A DNA stretch of 64,000 nucleotides, from contig NZ_JACBNY010000004.1 of NCBI RefSeq assembly GCF_013449735.1, forward strand, positions 62,001-126,000. The letters run 5' to 3'. Numbering within the stretch: position 1 is the first letter of the stretch; each line of letters begins with the position of its first letter. Both the position numbers and the translations under genes were made by a program. This DNA comes from Pseudolactococcus laudensis. GTDB taxonomy: Bacteria; Bacillota; Bacilli; Lactobacillales; Streptococcaceae. The notes under the pieces are model-generated. The model was given only the letters and a program-made list of their open reading frames with translations, was not told the origin of the DNA and ran no database searches. Positions 17,855-26,515 of this stretch are shown in pieces.

Positions 17855-18678
17855 TTGACTTCACCAATGAAGGAATTTTTTACACGGTGCCAGAATCCAG
17901 TATGTCCCCCATTGACAAAGGAAATCTCACCACCGTCCAGACTATATGTAACAGAAGCGATTTGATCATAAAAGTATTCTAGCTGATCCACCGTTAATAA
18001 ATAATCATCAGCATTTTCTAGCTCAATCGTGACTGTATCTTTTTCAGCAATAATCATCGGTGCTCCTAATGTACGGTAAACCAGATTATTCAAAGAGGCG
18101 ACCTCTGTCACTTGAAAAGCGTGGACACGAGGATGCATGACCGCCCCACCAATTGACTTGTTATAAGCTGTTGAGCCTGTTGGAGTTGAGACAGACAAAC
18201 CATCACCGCGGAATTTTTCAAAAAGAAAATCTGAAATCTTGACATCCGCGACCAGGGTCTTTGATGCTCGCTTAATAACTGATTCGTTCAAAGCTAAATG
18301 CGTCTTGAGGCGGCCATCAGTAAAATGAATTTGTACCTTCAAGAGCTGATATTTGAAGGCTTCTTCTGGTTTTTCATTTTGAATTGTTTCAACGACCTGC
18401 TCCAATTCATGTTCTTGAAAATCTGCATAGAATCCTAGGTGGCCGGTATGAACACCAATAAATCGGACTGTCTCTAATTGGGTTTCATAATAATGAAGCG
18501 CAGCAAGTAGCGTGCCATCGCCACCGACAGAGATAATAATCTCTGGATTTTCTTCATCGAAAATAAACCCAGCCTCTAGGCATAAAGCTTCCAATGCTGA
18601 TGCAATGGCTTGGGTTTTTTTATAAGCATTCTTAACAATCCAAATCTTCTTACCAGTTGTGTTCTTCATCAAAATCAT
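17851..18678 (-). CDS. nadK: NAD kinase
   Basis: NAD kinase, making NADP from NAD with ATP or polyphosphate. The GGDGTLLAA motif (about residues 52-60) and the HLALNESVIKR and DGLSVSTPTGSTAYNKSIGG motifs identify the family. The long reading is 275 residues; a second ATG at codon 4 (MKNTTGKKIWIV) is closer to the usual start. It overlaps the end of relQ by about 29 bp. Confidence 0.95.
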   Translation of the reverse strand: MILMKNTTGKKIWIVKNAYKKTQAIASALEALCLEAGFIFDEENPEIIISVGGDGTLLAALHYYETQLETVRFIGVHTGHLGFYADFQEHELEQVVETIQNEKPEEAFKYQLLKVQIHFTDGRLKTHLALNESVIKRASKTLVADVKISDFLFEKFRGDGLSVSTPTGSTAYNKSIGGAVMHPRVHAFQVTEVASLNNLVYRTLGAPMIIAEKDTVTIELENADDYLLTVDQLEYFYDQIASVTYSLDGGEISFVNGGHTGFWHRVKNSFIGEVK

Positions 18679-19327
18679 CCCGATTTTCTACACCATCATC
18701 AACTTTACGTCGTGATGGATTAAACAAAAGCTGAGCTTCTTGAATTTCTTCTCGAATTGTACTCATTTCTTCGTCTAAAGCATAAGCAATTTTAGCTGTG
18801 ACTGCCAAACGTTTCCGGAGTTCATCAGGAAAAGCACCTTGATATTTATAATTGAGCGAGTGTTCAATTGTCGCCCAAAAATTCATTGCTAAGGTCCTGA
18901 TCTGAATTTCTGCCAAAATATTTTTTCGACCGTCAACCATTTCAACTGGATACTCAATAATCACATGATAACTGCGATAACCCGACTCCTTTTGGTTATT
19001 GATATAATCGCGTTCTTGAACAATTTTAAAATCTTTACGCTGGCGTAACAAGTTTAAGACTTCTTCTACGTCTTCTACAAATTGCACCATCACGCGCACA
19101 CCCGCAATATCTTGCATTTCTGTAATATTTTCAGGTTTAAATCCGCGCAAACGTGCCTTGTTCTTGATAGATTCAGCAGGTTTGACACGACCCGTCACAA
19201 ATTCAATCGGCGAATGACGATTTTGCTTTTGATATTGTTTACGCGCGCCACGTAGTTTAATTTTGAGTTCTCCGACCGCTTGAATATACGGATCGAGAAA
19301 GGCTTCCCAGTTAAATTTTTCTGTCAT
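18650..19327 (-). CDS. relQ: Small alarmone synthetase RelQ
   Basis: A GTP pyrophosphokinase of the short RelQ (YjbM) type with no hydrolase or regulatory domain. It makes (p)ppGpp. The nucleotidyltransferase core shows SIKNKARLRG, ITEMQDIAGVRVMVQF, ESGYRSYHVIIEYP and EIQIRTLAMNFWATIEH. I choose ATG 19327 (MTEKFNWEAFLDPYI) because it matches the conserved N-terminus; an upstream ATG at 19348 is in frame. Neither has a clear SD. Upstream, 19349-19880 holds no gene I can support. Confidence 0.93.
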   Translation of the reverse strand: MTEKFNWEAFLDPYIQAVGELKIKLRGARKQYQKQNRHSPIEFVTGRVKPAESIKNKARLRGFKPENITEMQDIAGVRVMVQFVEDVEEVLNLLRQRKDFKIVQERDYINNQKESGYRSYHVIIEYPVEMVDGRKNILAEIQIRTLAMNFWATIEHSLNYKYQGAFPDELRKRLAVTAKIAYALDEEMSTIREEIQEAQLLFNPSRRKVDDGVENRDDFDEEHNW

Positions 19328-19916
19328 AATGTGGTCTGGATAGCGCATTTTTACTAGACATGACTTGATTACAAGCGTTTCTTATCAAGCTGTTCTGAAC
19401 TAGTTATATGACTTGTAAGAGCAGTTAAACAGACGCAGACGCTGTCCATATACTTCAATCACACCTGACTAGCTCTAAATTCCCCCCATATCCTAGTGGT
19501 AAAAATTTGCTATCTCTCCTTTTTTAGTACAATAAATTCAATATTTCTTACTTATTTTACCATAAAATAAATACAAGCGCCAACGCCTGAATACCTTGTC
19601 AGTGTCAAGCAAAATAAAGAATTAACCGAGCTGACATGTACAATAGTTGATAACAAAAAAATCAAAACAGAGCTTGATTCTCCTATTTTCTTGATCTTTA
19701 CCAACGCAGATTAAATTCGATACACCGTAAGTTTCTATTAATAGCTACACATATATATCTATTAATATTTTGTTATTTAATATTAAAAATATGTTATTTT
19801 CTATCACTTTGTGCTAAAATATAGTTGAAAATAGGTGGCACACTAACAACGGTCGCGCAATTTATTTATAACAAACATGTCTATTAGCCATCTTGAAGTT
19901 GGCAAAGGAGGCAATC

Positions 19917-20126
19917 ATGATCCCTAATTATGTTGTTTTGGAGGTCGTCCTGGATGAAAGGTTTGTCGGAAAAGGCTCTAAAAATCTACCTGAGCTGGAA
20001 GTGATTATCAACGAACAGTGCGCTAAAGGCTATCGCTTGCACACAATTACCACTGCAAATGGTGGTAGTAAAGGATTAAGTCTTGGAGGTCGTTTAATGG
20101 TTACACTTGTATTTGAAAGCATCTAA
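19917..20126 (+). CDS. DUF4177 small protein
   Basis: A 69-residue protein (MIPNYVVLEVVLDERFVGKG...) of the DUF4177 type, a small alpha/beta fold of unknown function common in Firmicutes. The start is fixed by AAAGGAGG 5 nt before ATG 19917; an upstream TTG in frame has no SD. A -10-like TGCTAAAAT lies near 19812. Single-gene unit with its own terminator. Confidence 0.8.
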   Translation: MIPNYVVLEVVLDERFVGKGSKNLPELEVIINEQCAKGYRLHTITTANGGSKGLSLGGRLMVTLVFESI

Positions 20127-20147
20127 ATACAAATTGCTATTAAAATT

Positions 20148-20173
20148 AAAGTCAGCAAGCGATTGCTGGCTTT
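20148..20173 (+). terminator. Terminator after the DUF4177 gene
   Basis: Hairpin AAAGTCAGCA/TGCTGGCTTT followed by a T-rich tract. Confidence 0.75.
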
Positions 20174-20328
20174 AGACTTTTTCAATTAGCGCAATATGTC
20201 ATTTTAGATGATAGAAACTATGACCGATAGTTGACAAAAAAGCTAACAAATTTTAAAATAGCTCTAAACTGCTATTTATCGGGATTTTTGAAAAATTGTC
20301 CAATTCAACCCTAAAAAAGAGGATTTCT

Positions 20329-20919
20329 ATGCAAACTAATCTTGAAATTGAATATAAAACTTTACTCAGCTTATCCGAATTCGATCAGCTAGGTAAACGG
20401 TTTAGCCACATTGCCCCCGTCCGCCAAACAAATCATTACTTTGATACACCTGACCTTAGATTAAGAGGAAATAAATTATCCTTACGCATTCGTACCTTTG
20501 ATAATGCGGCCGAAATGACGCTCAAAATCCCACAAAAAGTTGGTAATTTAGAGCATAATATCGCTTTGACCTCAGAAGAGGCTATGGCGATTTTAGCGAC
20601 CAAAACACTCCCTCAGAACTGTATCAATATCCAAAGCATCCTTGAGATTTTAAACAGCTACGAGATTAATATCTCTGCGATTCATGTTCTAGGCTCACTT
20701 ACAACAACTCGACGAGAGTACGAGACAAATATTGGTCTCATGGCACTAGACAAAAATGAATATTCAGGTAAATTGGATTACGAATTGGAATTAGAAGTAG
20801 CCGATGCACTGAGTGGCGAAAAAAACTTCAATCATTTTTTAAAAGACAATCAGATTGAATACCGTTACGCCCGTAGCAAAGTTGTCAGATTCTTAGAATC
20901 TATCGGTAAAATGCCTTAA
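20329..20919 (+). CDS. CYTH-domain protein (YjbK-like)
   Basis: A 196-residue CYTH (CyaB/thiamine triphosphatase) family protein. The N-terminal EIEYK signature (residues 5-9) is followed by alternating charged strands (LRLRGNKLSLRIRTF, ELELEV). The family hydrolyses triphosphate-containing compounds; the substrate here is unknown. In streptococci a CYTH gene often heads the relQ-nadK-rluD operon. Here it is divergent from it, a local rearrangement. AGAGGA supports ATG 20329 over the upstream TTG. Confidence 0.88.
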   Translation: MQTNLEIEYKTLLSLSEFDQLGKRFSHIAPVRQTNHYFDTPDLRLRGNKLSLRIRTFDNAAEMTLKIPQKVGNLEHNIALTSEEAMAILATKTLPQNCINIQSILEILNSYEINISAIHVLGSLTTTRREYETNIGLMALDKNEYSGKLDYELELEVADALSGEKNFNHFLKDNQIEYRYARSKVVRFLESIGKMP

Positions 20920-21207
20920 ATTTTATAAATAACGTTCTCACAAGACACTTCTCTCCTCAAAGCCTTTAACACCAACATAGTAATCGTTTTCACGCTCATT
21001 TTCCATATCAAATTACTTTAGTATCAGCCGATATTCTGGTAGAATAATAGTAACACATACATCGAAAAACTTTTTTCTATTCCCTACTCTTTGACACGCT
21101 ATATCTCGGGACAGTGACATGGTTCATCCGTCTTATCGAAAACTAGCTTAAACATTTTATTGGAATTTTATACTTTTTCAGATGACAGACTATTAAGAAA
21201 TTCAGGT

Positions 21208-21741
21208 ATGATCATGACTAGTGAAATCCAACACTACTTTACACTTTTTAATGACGATTTCAGCTATTTTGAAACAGAGATACACGACTGGTTCCTAAAT
21301 CCCGTCGTTACGCCAAAAGCGGTCAGAAAAATTCGCGACACCTACCAATTAACTAAGGATGTCACAACTTATAATGCCGTCCTTGATCGCGTTTATAAGG
21401 CTACCCTAGACTTTCTGACTGTCAGTTTTGCTGGGCGGCATACAGGACGTCGTTTCCTTCTCGCACTCCAAGCTGAAATGGTCGGCAAAACCCCACTTGA
21501 TTATAATAATCAAATGCTTTTCAAAATCCTACACCAACTCAACTTCAATATCTCCGACTTTGTCAAACATTTCCCCTACGCTAGGGCAAGTTTAGTTCGT
21601 AGTCAACGTAATTTCCATTCAGAAAAACTAAGCACACTACCGACAACTTTCATTTACTTCAAAGACGATGCTATCAAAATCGAGCACCGCCCACAAAGTC
21701 AAATTTTTGCTTATTTAGATCAAAAAGCAGCTGAACTTTAA
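21208..21741 (+). CDS. Unidentified protein
   Basis: A soluble protein of about 177 residues that I do not recognise. It has no signal peptide or membrane segment. It is mostly helical by appearance and rich in aromatic and basic residues in the middle (SFAGRHTGRRFLLALQAEM). The frame opens at a TTG (21160), but ATG 21208 or 21214 follows an AGG. A TGGTAGAAT -10-like element lies near 21041. Its stop overlaps that of the convergent ylbG by 4 bp. Confidence 0.6.
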   Translation: MIMTSEIQHYFTLFNDDFSYFETEIHDWFLNPVVTPKAVRKIRDTYQLTKDVTTYNAVLDRVYKATLDFLTVSFAGRHTGRRFLLALQAEMVGKTPLDYNNQMLFKILHQLNFNISDFVKHFPYARASLVRSQRNFHSEKLSTLPTTFIYFKDDAIKIEHRPQSQIFAYLDQKAAEL

Positions 21742-22073
21742 AGTTCAACTGCTTTTTTCATCTCTTCATTTTTAGCTTCTTGTATCGTTTCTTGAAAAGC
21801 ACTTGAAAAATCTCGATTCAAATGATCAAATTCAGAAACCTTAACAGCTTTTACAAAATGTAAATCCATCAATTTAGGTACAACCTCGTCAAGCATTGCC
21901 GTATCAACATACAAAAGCGCATAACGAGCTTTTTTACTGCTATAACCCAAATCGCCAAATCGACTTAGCTGACGCACATATTTATAACTACTGTAAAAAA
22001 CATAAATAGCAGTCCTACCTACAATATCAAGCGGAGGAATCGCCGTTTTTTCAACCTCAGTGGTGATGGCCAT
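21738..22073 (-). CDS. ylbG: YlbG family protein (DUF2129)
   Basis: A 111-residue member of the YlbG family, small cytoplasmic proteins found next to ylbF in many Firmicutes. The core GRTAIYVFYSSYKYVRQLSRFGDLGYSSKKARYALLYVD is characteristic. AAAGGAGG lies 5 nt before the ATG, and the start overlaps the end of ylbF by 17 bp. Function unknown. Confidence 0.9.
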   Translation of the reverse strand: MAITTEVEKTAIPPLDIVGRTAIYVFYSSYKYVRQLSRFGDLGYSSKKARYALLYVDTAMLDEVVPKLMDLHFVKAVKVSEFDHLNRDFSSAFQETIQEAKNEEMKKAVEL

Positions 22074-22431
22074 GGTGACCTCCTTTCTTTAAGGGAAGAT
22101 TTTCATCAACAACAATTGCATCAGAAATCACACCCGAAATCGCCTTAGCCAAATCCGAAAGCGACATCTGCACATCATTTTCCGCTATTTTAAGCTGGTA
22201 AATGGCATCAGTCATCAAGATTTCCTGCTGCAAAGCGCGAATTTCTGGTCGATAGGTGATATAATCTCTGTTTTCTTCTAACGTCTGTAATTTTTGTTGT
22301 AGCTCATCATCTGATTCAAAGGCTAGCTTTCGTGCCTTAAAATCAGCCACCACATCCAATTTCATGAAAGCAGCTGCCACTCTATCTGCCAATTCATCTA
22401 ATTCTATTATTTTTTCATCAATTATCAACAT
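22057..22431 (-). CDS. ylbF: YlbF/RicF family protein (DUF964)
   Basis: A 124-residue YlbF-type helical protein. In Bacillus, RicF (YlbF) works with RicA and RicT in control of RNase Y processing; RicT is also in this window. I start at ATG 22431 (MLIIDEKIIELDEL). The longer frame to 22551 has an unrelated-looking N-terminus. There is no SD, but an extended -10 (TGATATAAT) ends 7 nt before the ATG, so the mRNA may be leaderless. The C-terminus is His-rich (GGHHGHHH). Confidence 0.85.
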   Translation of the reverse strand: MLIIDEKIIELDELADRVAAAFMKLDVVADFKARKLAFESDDELQQKLQTLEENRDYITYRPEIRALQQEILMTDAIYQLKIAENDVQMSLSDLAKAISGVISDAIVVDENLPLKKGGHHGHHH

Positions 22432-22526
22432 TAGTTTTATTATATCAAAAATTGGTGATTCTGACCAACCATCACAAGAGTGTAAGACAAAAATCGTAAA
22501 ACAACATGATGATTCATTGAAAACAA

Positions 22527-22640
22527 TACGAAATTGGTATTCTTTTGACAAAACAATACGTTATTGGTAAGAAAAATGATGTTTTTGTGCGAAATTGGCA
22601 TTCTTTTGGTAAAACAATACGTTATCGGTATTTCGTGATA
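22527..22640. repeat. Dispersed AT-rich repeat cluster
   Basis: Imperfect repeats of an AATTGGTATTCTTTTG plus CAAAACAATACG unit lie between ylbF and the clpP terminator. The same core recurs in tandem near 25.2 kb. No coding sense. Possibly decaying remnants of a mobile or expanded sequence. Confidence 0.6.
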
Positions 22641-22669
22641 AACTCGTATTTTTCAGCGAGTAATACCAA

Positions 22670-22709
22670 AAAAGAGAAAAGTAACCTTGCTCGGTTACTT
22701 TTCTCTTTT
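22670..22709 (-). terminator. clpP terminator
   Basis: A perfect 17-bp stem (AAAAGAGAAAAGTAACC) with a 6-nt loop and T-rich ends, downstream of clpP. Strong and probably bidirectional. Confidence 0.85.
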
Positions 22710-22749
22710 AGTGACTGAGGACTTTTATCCCAGCCTAACTTCATAGTTC

Positions 22750-23346
22750 TTATTTCAAATCATTACGGTTCATGATTTCATCAATAAAACCGTATTCTAA
22801 AGTTTCTTCTGCTGACATCCAACGGTCACGCTCAGCATCTTTATGGATTTTATTGACTGTTTGACCAGAGTTATCTGCCAAGATTTTTTCCAATGTTTTA
22901 CGAGTTCTTGACAAGTGGTCAGCAACGATTTGCATATCTGTTTGTTGCGTACCACCACCAGTACCGCCCATTGGTTGGTGAATCAAATATTCAGCATTCG
23001 GCAACATGAAACGTTTACCTTTAGCCCCTGAAGACGCGATGATTGTTCCCATAGACGCAGCAACGCCCATAACAATTGTCTGAACATCCGATTTAATGAA
23101 ATTCATTGTATCCACAATCGCAAGACCTGCAGAGACTGACCCACCAGGTGAATTAATATAGAGATAAATATCTTTAGTTGAATCTTGTGCATCTAAGAAT
23201 AAAAGTTGCGCAATGACTGCATTAGCCATATTGTCTTCAACTTCACCTGTCAACATAATGATTCTGTCTTTCAAAAGACGTGAGTAGATATCATACGCGC
23301 GTTCACCGCGGCTTGATTGTTCAATGACTGTAGGAATGAGTGCCAT
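22750..23346 (-). CDS. clpP: ATP-dependent Clp protease proteolytic subunit
   Basis: The 198-residue ClpP serine peptidase. The catalytic residues sit at the usual places: S98 in GVAASMG, H123 in LIHQPMGG, and Asp in the HKDAERD segment near 172. Substrates are fed by Clp ATPases in protein quality control. The start is ATG 23346 with AAAGGAG just upstream; a longer frame to 23394 crosses the promoter and is not real. A CtsR operator overlaps the -35. Confidence 0.97.
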   Translation of the reverse strand: MALIPTVIEQSSRGERAYDIYSRLLKDRIIMLTGEVEDNMANAVIAQLLFLDAQDSTKDIYLYINSPGGSVSAGLAIVDTMNFIKSDVQTIVMGVAASMGTIIASSGAKGKRFMLPNAEYLIHQPMGGTGGGTQQTDMQIVADHLSRTRKTLEKILADNSGQTVNKIHKDAERDRWMSAEETLEYGFIDEIMNRNDLK

Positions 23347-23382
23347 GTGATTAACTCCTTTATTTTCTTTTTTATAGATTCT

Positions 23383-23412
23383 ATTATAGCGCATTGGTCA
23401 AAAATGGTCAAA
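23383..23412 (-). promoter_or_regulatory. clpP promoter with CtsR operator
   Basis: The CtsR heptad repeat GGTCAAAAATGGTCAAA fills 23396-23412 without mismatch. On the minus strand its distal half provides the -35 (TTGACC, 23406-23411), 17 bp from a perfect -10 TATAAT (23383-23388). CtsR binding would block polymerase directly. Confidence 0.92.
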
Positions 23413-23508
23413 GATTTAAACCGCATGCCCATACCTGCGCTCTGCTTTCCTTATTATAGCAAAAGTCAGCCTTTTTTTCCGATACAAAGTCCGTCTGAAC
23501 CCTAGAAA

Positions 23509-23530
23509 AAAACGCTAAAAGCAGCGTTTT
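23509..23530 (-). terminator. gapN terminator
   Basis: AAAACGCT/AGCGTTTT hairpin with a following T run on the minus strand, just past gapN. Confidence 0.8.
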
Positions 23531-23535
23531 TAATT

Positions 23536-24972
23536 TTAAACATTAATAATCAGTAATTTCTCACGCGTCATTGATTCAATCGTTCGAGAAATCCCATGCA
23601 CGCCCATGCCTGAATTTTTTACACCTAGGAACGGGAAATGGTCAGGGCCACGTTCTGTCCGGCCATTAATTTGGACAGAACCCGCCTCTATTTTTTCAGC
23701 AATGGCAACAGCACGTGAAAAGTTTTGTGAAAAGACTGATGCCTGCAAACCATATTCAGAGGCATTGGCAATCTCAATAGCCTCAGCGTCTGATGCCACA
23801 CGAATAATCGGCAAGACTGGCCCAAATGGTTCTTCCCAAGCCAAACGCATATCTGTCGTGACATGGTCAAAGAGTGTCGGATAAATCAAATTATCTTCAC
23901 GCTTATTGCCAACGAGTAACTCAGCACCTGCAGCAATGGTATCTGTAATGAGACCTTGAACGTAATCAGCCGCCCCTTCGTTAATCAATGGCACAATTAT
24001 AGGATTATCTATCGGCATGCCGACTGAGAGTTTTTCTACTGCCGTTTTCAATTTTTCAGAAAGTTCATCAGCCACAGTAGCATGGACCAAAACGCGCTTA
24101 ATCGCCGTACAGCGCTGACCCGAGTAGCTAAAAGCGCCACTCATGATTTCAGCAACGGTCTTATCGATGTCCGCATCCTCACAGACGATAGCTGGGTCCT
24201 TACCACCCAACTCAAGCACCATCGGTTTCATGGTCGAAAAGCTCGACAAATGACGCCCAGTCGTCGCACCACCTGTAAATGAAATCATGTCAATTCCGTC
24301 ATGTTCGCTAACATAATCGCCAATGTCTGAGCCCTTGCCAGTGATTAACTGCAAAATATCCGCTGGAAAACCGACTTTGTCGAAAGACTCGATGAGTTTC
24401 ACGGCAGAAATTGCACCTTGTGTCGCTGGTTTAAAGACAACGGCGTTACCGGCGATTAATGCGGGTGCGAGTTTCGCAACGGATAAATTAACTGGATAGT
24501 TGAAGGGAGAAATCGCAAGCACCGTTCCAAGTGGGATTCTTTTGATGATAGCGAATTTATTTTTAGAGCCGCCTGGGTAGTTGGCACCTGACATCGCAGC
24601 ATCATTGGTATGGATAAATTCTTGCACGGTATAACGGATGAACTCTGCCGTTCTTGTTACTTCTTTCACCGCATCATTCCAGGTTTTACCGACTTCTCGC
24701 ATAATCATCTGAGCAATTTCTTCTGCATCTATTTCTAGTTGGTCTGCCCATTTATTTAAAAGATCTGCCCGTTTAAATAAATCAGTATCAGCCCAATCTT
24801 TTTGCGCTGCTTTTGTAGCAGCGATAGCTACGTCAGCCTCTTCTTTTGAAATAGCTTGAACGCGACCAATAATACTTTGATCATATGGACAGATAATCTC
24901 AATCAAATTACCGGAAGTCGACTGGATAAATTTGCCACCAACATAATACTTATAATTCGTAATTTCACTCAT
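23536..24972 (-). CDS. gapN: NADP-dependent non-phosphorylating GAPDH (GapN)
   Basis: A 478-residue aldehyde dehydrogenase closely resembling streptococcal GapN, which oxidises glyceraldehyde-3-phosphate to 3-phosphoglycerate and yields NADPH without ATP. The catalytic Glu is in LELGGKDPAIV and the catalytic Cys in FSYSGQRCTAIKR (about residue 285). The GapN-typical end INGRTERGPDHFPFLGVKNSGMGVHGI is present. AAAGGAG precedes the ATG. A strong promoter with a CodY-like box lies upstream. Confidence 0.95.
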   Translation of the reverse strand: MSEITNYKYYVGGKFIQSTSGNLIEIICPYDQSIIGRVQAISKEEADVAIAATKAAQKDWADTDLFKRADLLNKWADQLEIDAEEIAQMIMREVGKTWNDAVKEVTRTAEFIRYTVQEFIHTNDAAMSGANYPGGSKNKFAIIKRIPLGTVLAISPFNYPVNLSVAKLAPALIAGNAVVFKPATQGAISAVKLIESFDKVGFPADILQLITGKGSDIGDYVSEHDGIDMISFTGGATTGRHLSSFSTMKPMVLELGGKDPAIVCEDADIDKTVAEIMSGAFSYSGQRCTAIKRVLVHATVADELSEKLKTAVEKLSVGMPIDNPIIVPLINEGAADYVQGLITDTIAAGAELLVGNKREDNLIYPTLFDHVTTDMRLAWEEPFGPVLPIIRVASDAEAIEIANASEYGLQASVFSQNFSRAVAIAEKIEAGSVQINGRTERGPDHFPFLGVKNSGMGVHGISRTIESMTREKLLIINV

Positions 24973-25039
24973 AACTTCTCCTTTGTACTTACCTCTTAAA
25001 TGGTACGCAAATACCGTTTATTTTTCAGTATTAGTAGCT

Positions 25040-25086
25040 ATTGTAAAATATTTCACAGAATTTGTCAACTGAATTTTCTGAAAATA
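25040..25086 (-). promoter_or_regulatory. gapN promoter and CodY-like box
   Basis: TTGACA (25063-25068), 17 bp, TACAAT (25040-25045) form a near-consensus promoter. Directly upstream, 25072-25086 reads TATTTTCAGAAAATT on the minus strand, 14 of 15 matches to the CodY box. This placement would suit either repression by upstream contact or activation. Confidence 0.75.
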
Positions 25087-25168
25087 ATAAACTTTTAATT
25101 TAGATAACTTCTGTCCCAACAGTTTTCTAAACGATGCTCTCTATCTTTAAATGATAGCTTCATTTTTT

Positions 25169-25317
25169 CAAAACAATCCAAAATTGGGCAGAAATACACT
25201 GATTCTTTACCAAATCGGAATTCTTTTGCCAAAACAATACGAAATCGGGCAGAAATACACTGATTTTTTACCAAATTGGAATTCTTTTGCCAAAACAATG
25301 CGAAATCGGTAAAATCC
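25169..25317. repeat. 61-bp tandem repeat array
   Basis: Two full 61-bp units (25169-25229, 25230-25290) and a partial third. Each runs from CAAAACAAT through a GGGCAGAAATACACTGATT segment to GGAATTCTTTTGC. The core is shared with the cluster at 22.5 kb. It lies between gapN and ispH, so the chance minus-strand frame here is not a gene. Confidence 0.8.
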
Positions 25318-25341
25318 CTATTATCAATTCAATAAAAAAGC

Positions 25342-25358
25342 AGGGATAAAATATCCCT
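25342..25358 (-). terminator. ispH terminator
   Basis: AGGGAT/ATCCCT hairpin followed on the minus strand by GC and six T, downstream of ispH. Confidence 0.7.
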
Positions 25359-25413
25359 ACTTCTTCCATTACTTACATTTGCCATGTGCTACACGACATT
25401 ACTGTCACCTGTC

Positions 25414-26412
25414 TTAATCTTCACCCTCAAATGCCTGTTCACGCAGTTTTTGCAAGCGATTCTCCCGTTTTTTAGTCAAATCACGAACGGCACCACGAGG
25501 GATAATATCTTCATAAGTGACATGACTTTGCGCGGTCTGTCCATTAAACTGTTTCAAATAATCCATGACCTCACGGACAATGGCTGTTGGTGTCGAGGCA
25601 CCCGCGGTAACCGCAACTGTCGCATCCTCTGGCAGATCGCTCAACCATTCTGGCTTAATTTCCGACACATCTGCCACTCGATGAGCAGGCACACCAGCTT
25701 GATTTCGAGAGACTTCTGCGAGACGATTCGTATTATTTGAACGTGGGTCACCAACGACGATTGTCAAATCACATCCGACCGCCTGCTCAGCAACAGCCTC
25801 TTGGCGTTCAGATGTTGCTTGACAAATATCACTATGCTCCACGACTTGTGGAAATTTCTCATGTACTGCAGCCATGATATCCGACACATCCCACATACTC
25901 ATGGTCGTCTGATTGGTCATGAAAACTTTGCCAGTTAACTCAAGCGCCTCTAAATCTTGTAAATTAGACAAGAGATGAATACGGTCAGGGTCAATCCCTA
26001 ATACCCCTTCTGGTTCTGGATGTCCTTTCTTGCCAATGTAAATGACCTCATAACCATCTGCCAAGCGTTTCTTGACGATTTCATGCGTGATCAGAACATC
26101 AGGACAGCTCGCATCGACTACCCTTAATCCTTTTTCAGCGGCTCGCTGTCTTACGGCGTCAGAAATACCATGCGCTGTAAAAATCACAGTACCATGGTCA
26201 ATATTTTCTAAAATGGCTAGACGATTTTCACCGTCTATCGTCTGCACCCCGATTTTTTCAAAGCTTTCCGTCACATGGTGGTTGTGCACGATCATACCTA
26301 GAATATAGATAGGGCGCGGTAAATCCGGACTCTTCGCGACATTTTTGGCAATAACCATAGCGTCGATAACACCGTAGCAATAACCCATCGGCGTGATATG
26401 TTTAATCTTCAT
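25414..26412 (-). CDS. ispH: HMBPP reductase IspH (LytB)
   Basis: The last enzyme of the MEP isoprenoid pathway, a [4Fe-4S] protein turning HMBPP into IPP and DMAPP. The three cluster cysteines are C12 (GYCYG), C103 (ASCPD) and C197 (DICQAT). Substrate residues lie in VHNHHV, KKGHPEPEG, TNQTT and SNNTNRL. At 332 residues it is slightly longer than usual because of a basic C-terminal tail. No SD is visible; a TATAAA lies 8 nt before the ATG. No other MEP gene is in the window. Confidence 0.95.
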   Translation of the reverse strand: MKIKHITPMGYCYGVIDAMVIAKNVAKSPDLPRPIYILGMIVHNHHVTESFEKIGVQTIDGENRLAILENIDHGTVIFTAHGISDAVRQRAAEKGLRVVDASCPDVLITHEIVKKRLADGYEVIYIGKKGHPEPEGVLGIDPDRIHLLSNLQDLEALELTGKVFMTNQTTMSMWDVSDIMAAVHEKFPQVVEHSDICQATSERQEAVAEQAVGCDLTIVVGDPRSNNTNRLAEVSRNQAGVPAHRVADVSEIKPEWLSDLPEDATVAVTAGASTPTAIVREVMDYLKQFNGQTAQSHVTYEDIIPRGAVRDLTKKRENRLQKLREQAFEGED

Positions 26413-26515
26413 AAATTTTTTTTATACCCGTTTTCGTTTTTTGATAAGCCGAAAATTTTTTTAAGCTGTATAATAGTATTATAAACTATTTACTAACATT
26501 TTGGAGGACACTGAC

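Noticed and set aside
22432-22551. N-terminal extension of ylbF to 22551
   Set aside because: The extra 40 residues cross the promoter and do not look like the family; ATG 22431 matches the usual YlbF start.
25095-25298. 67-codon minus-strand frame with internal repetition
   Set aside because: It is a chance translation of the 61-bp tandem repeats.
25169-25317. Possible CRISPR array
   Set aside because: Only two full units that abut each other without variable spacers, and no cas gene nearby.
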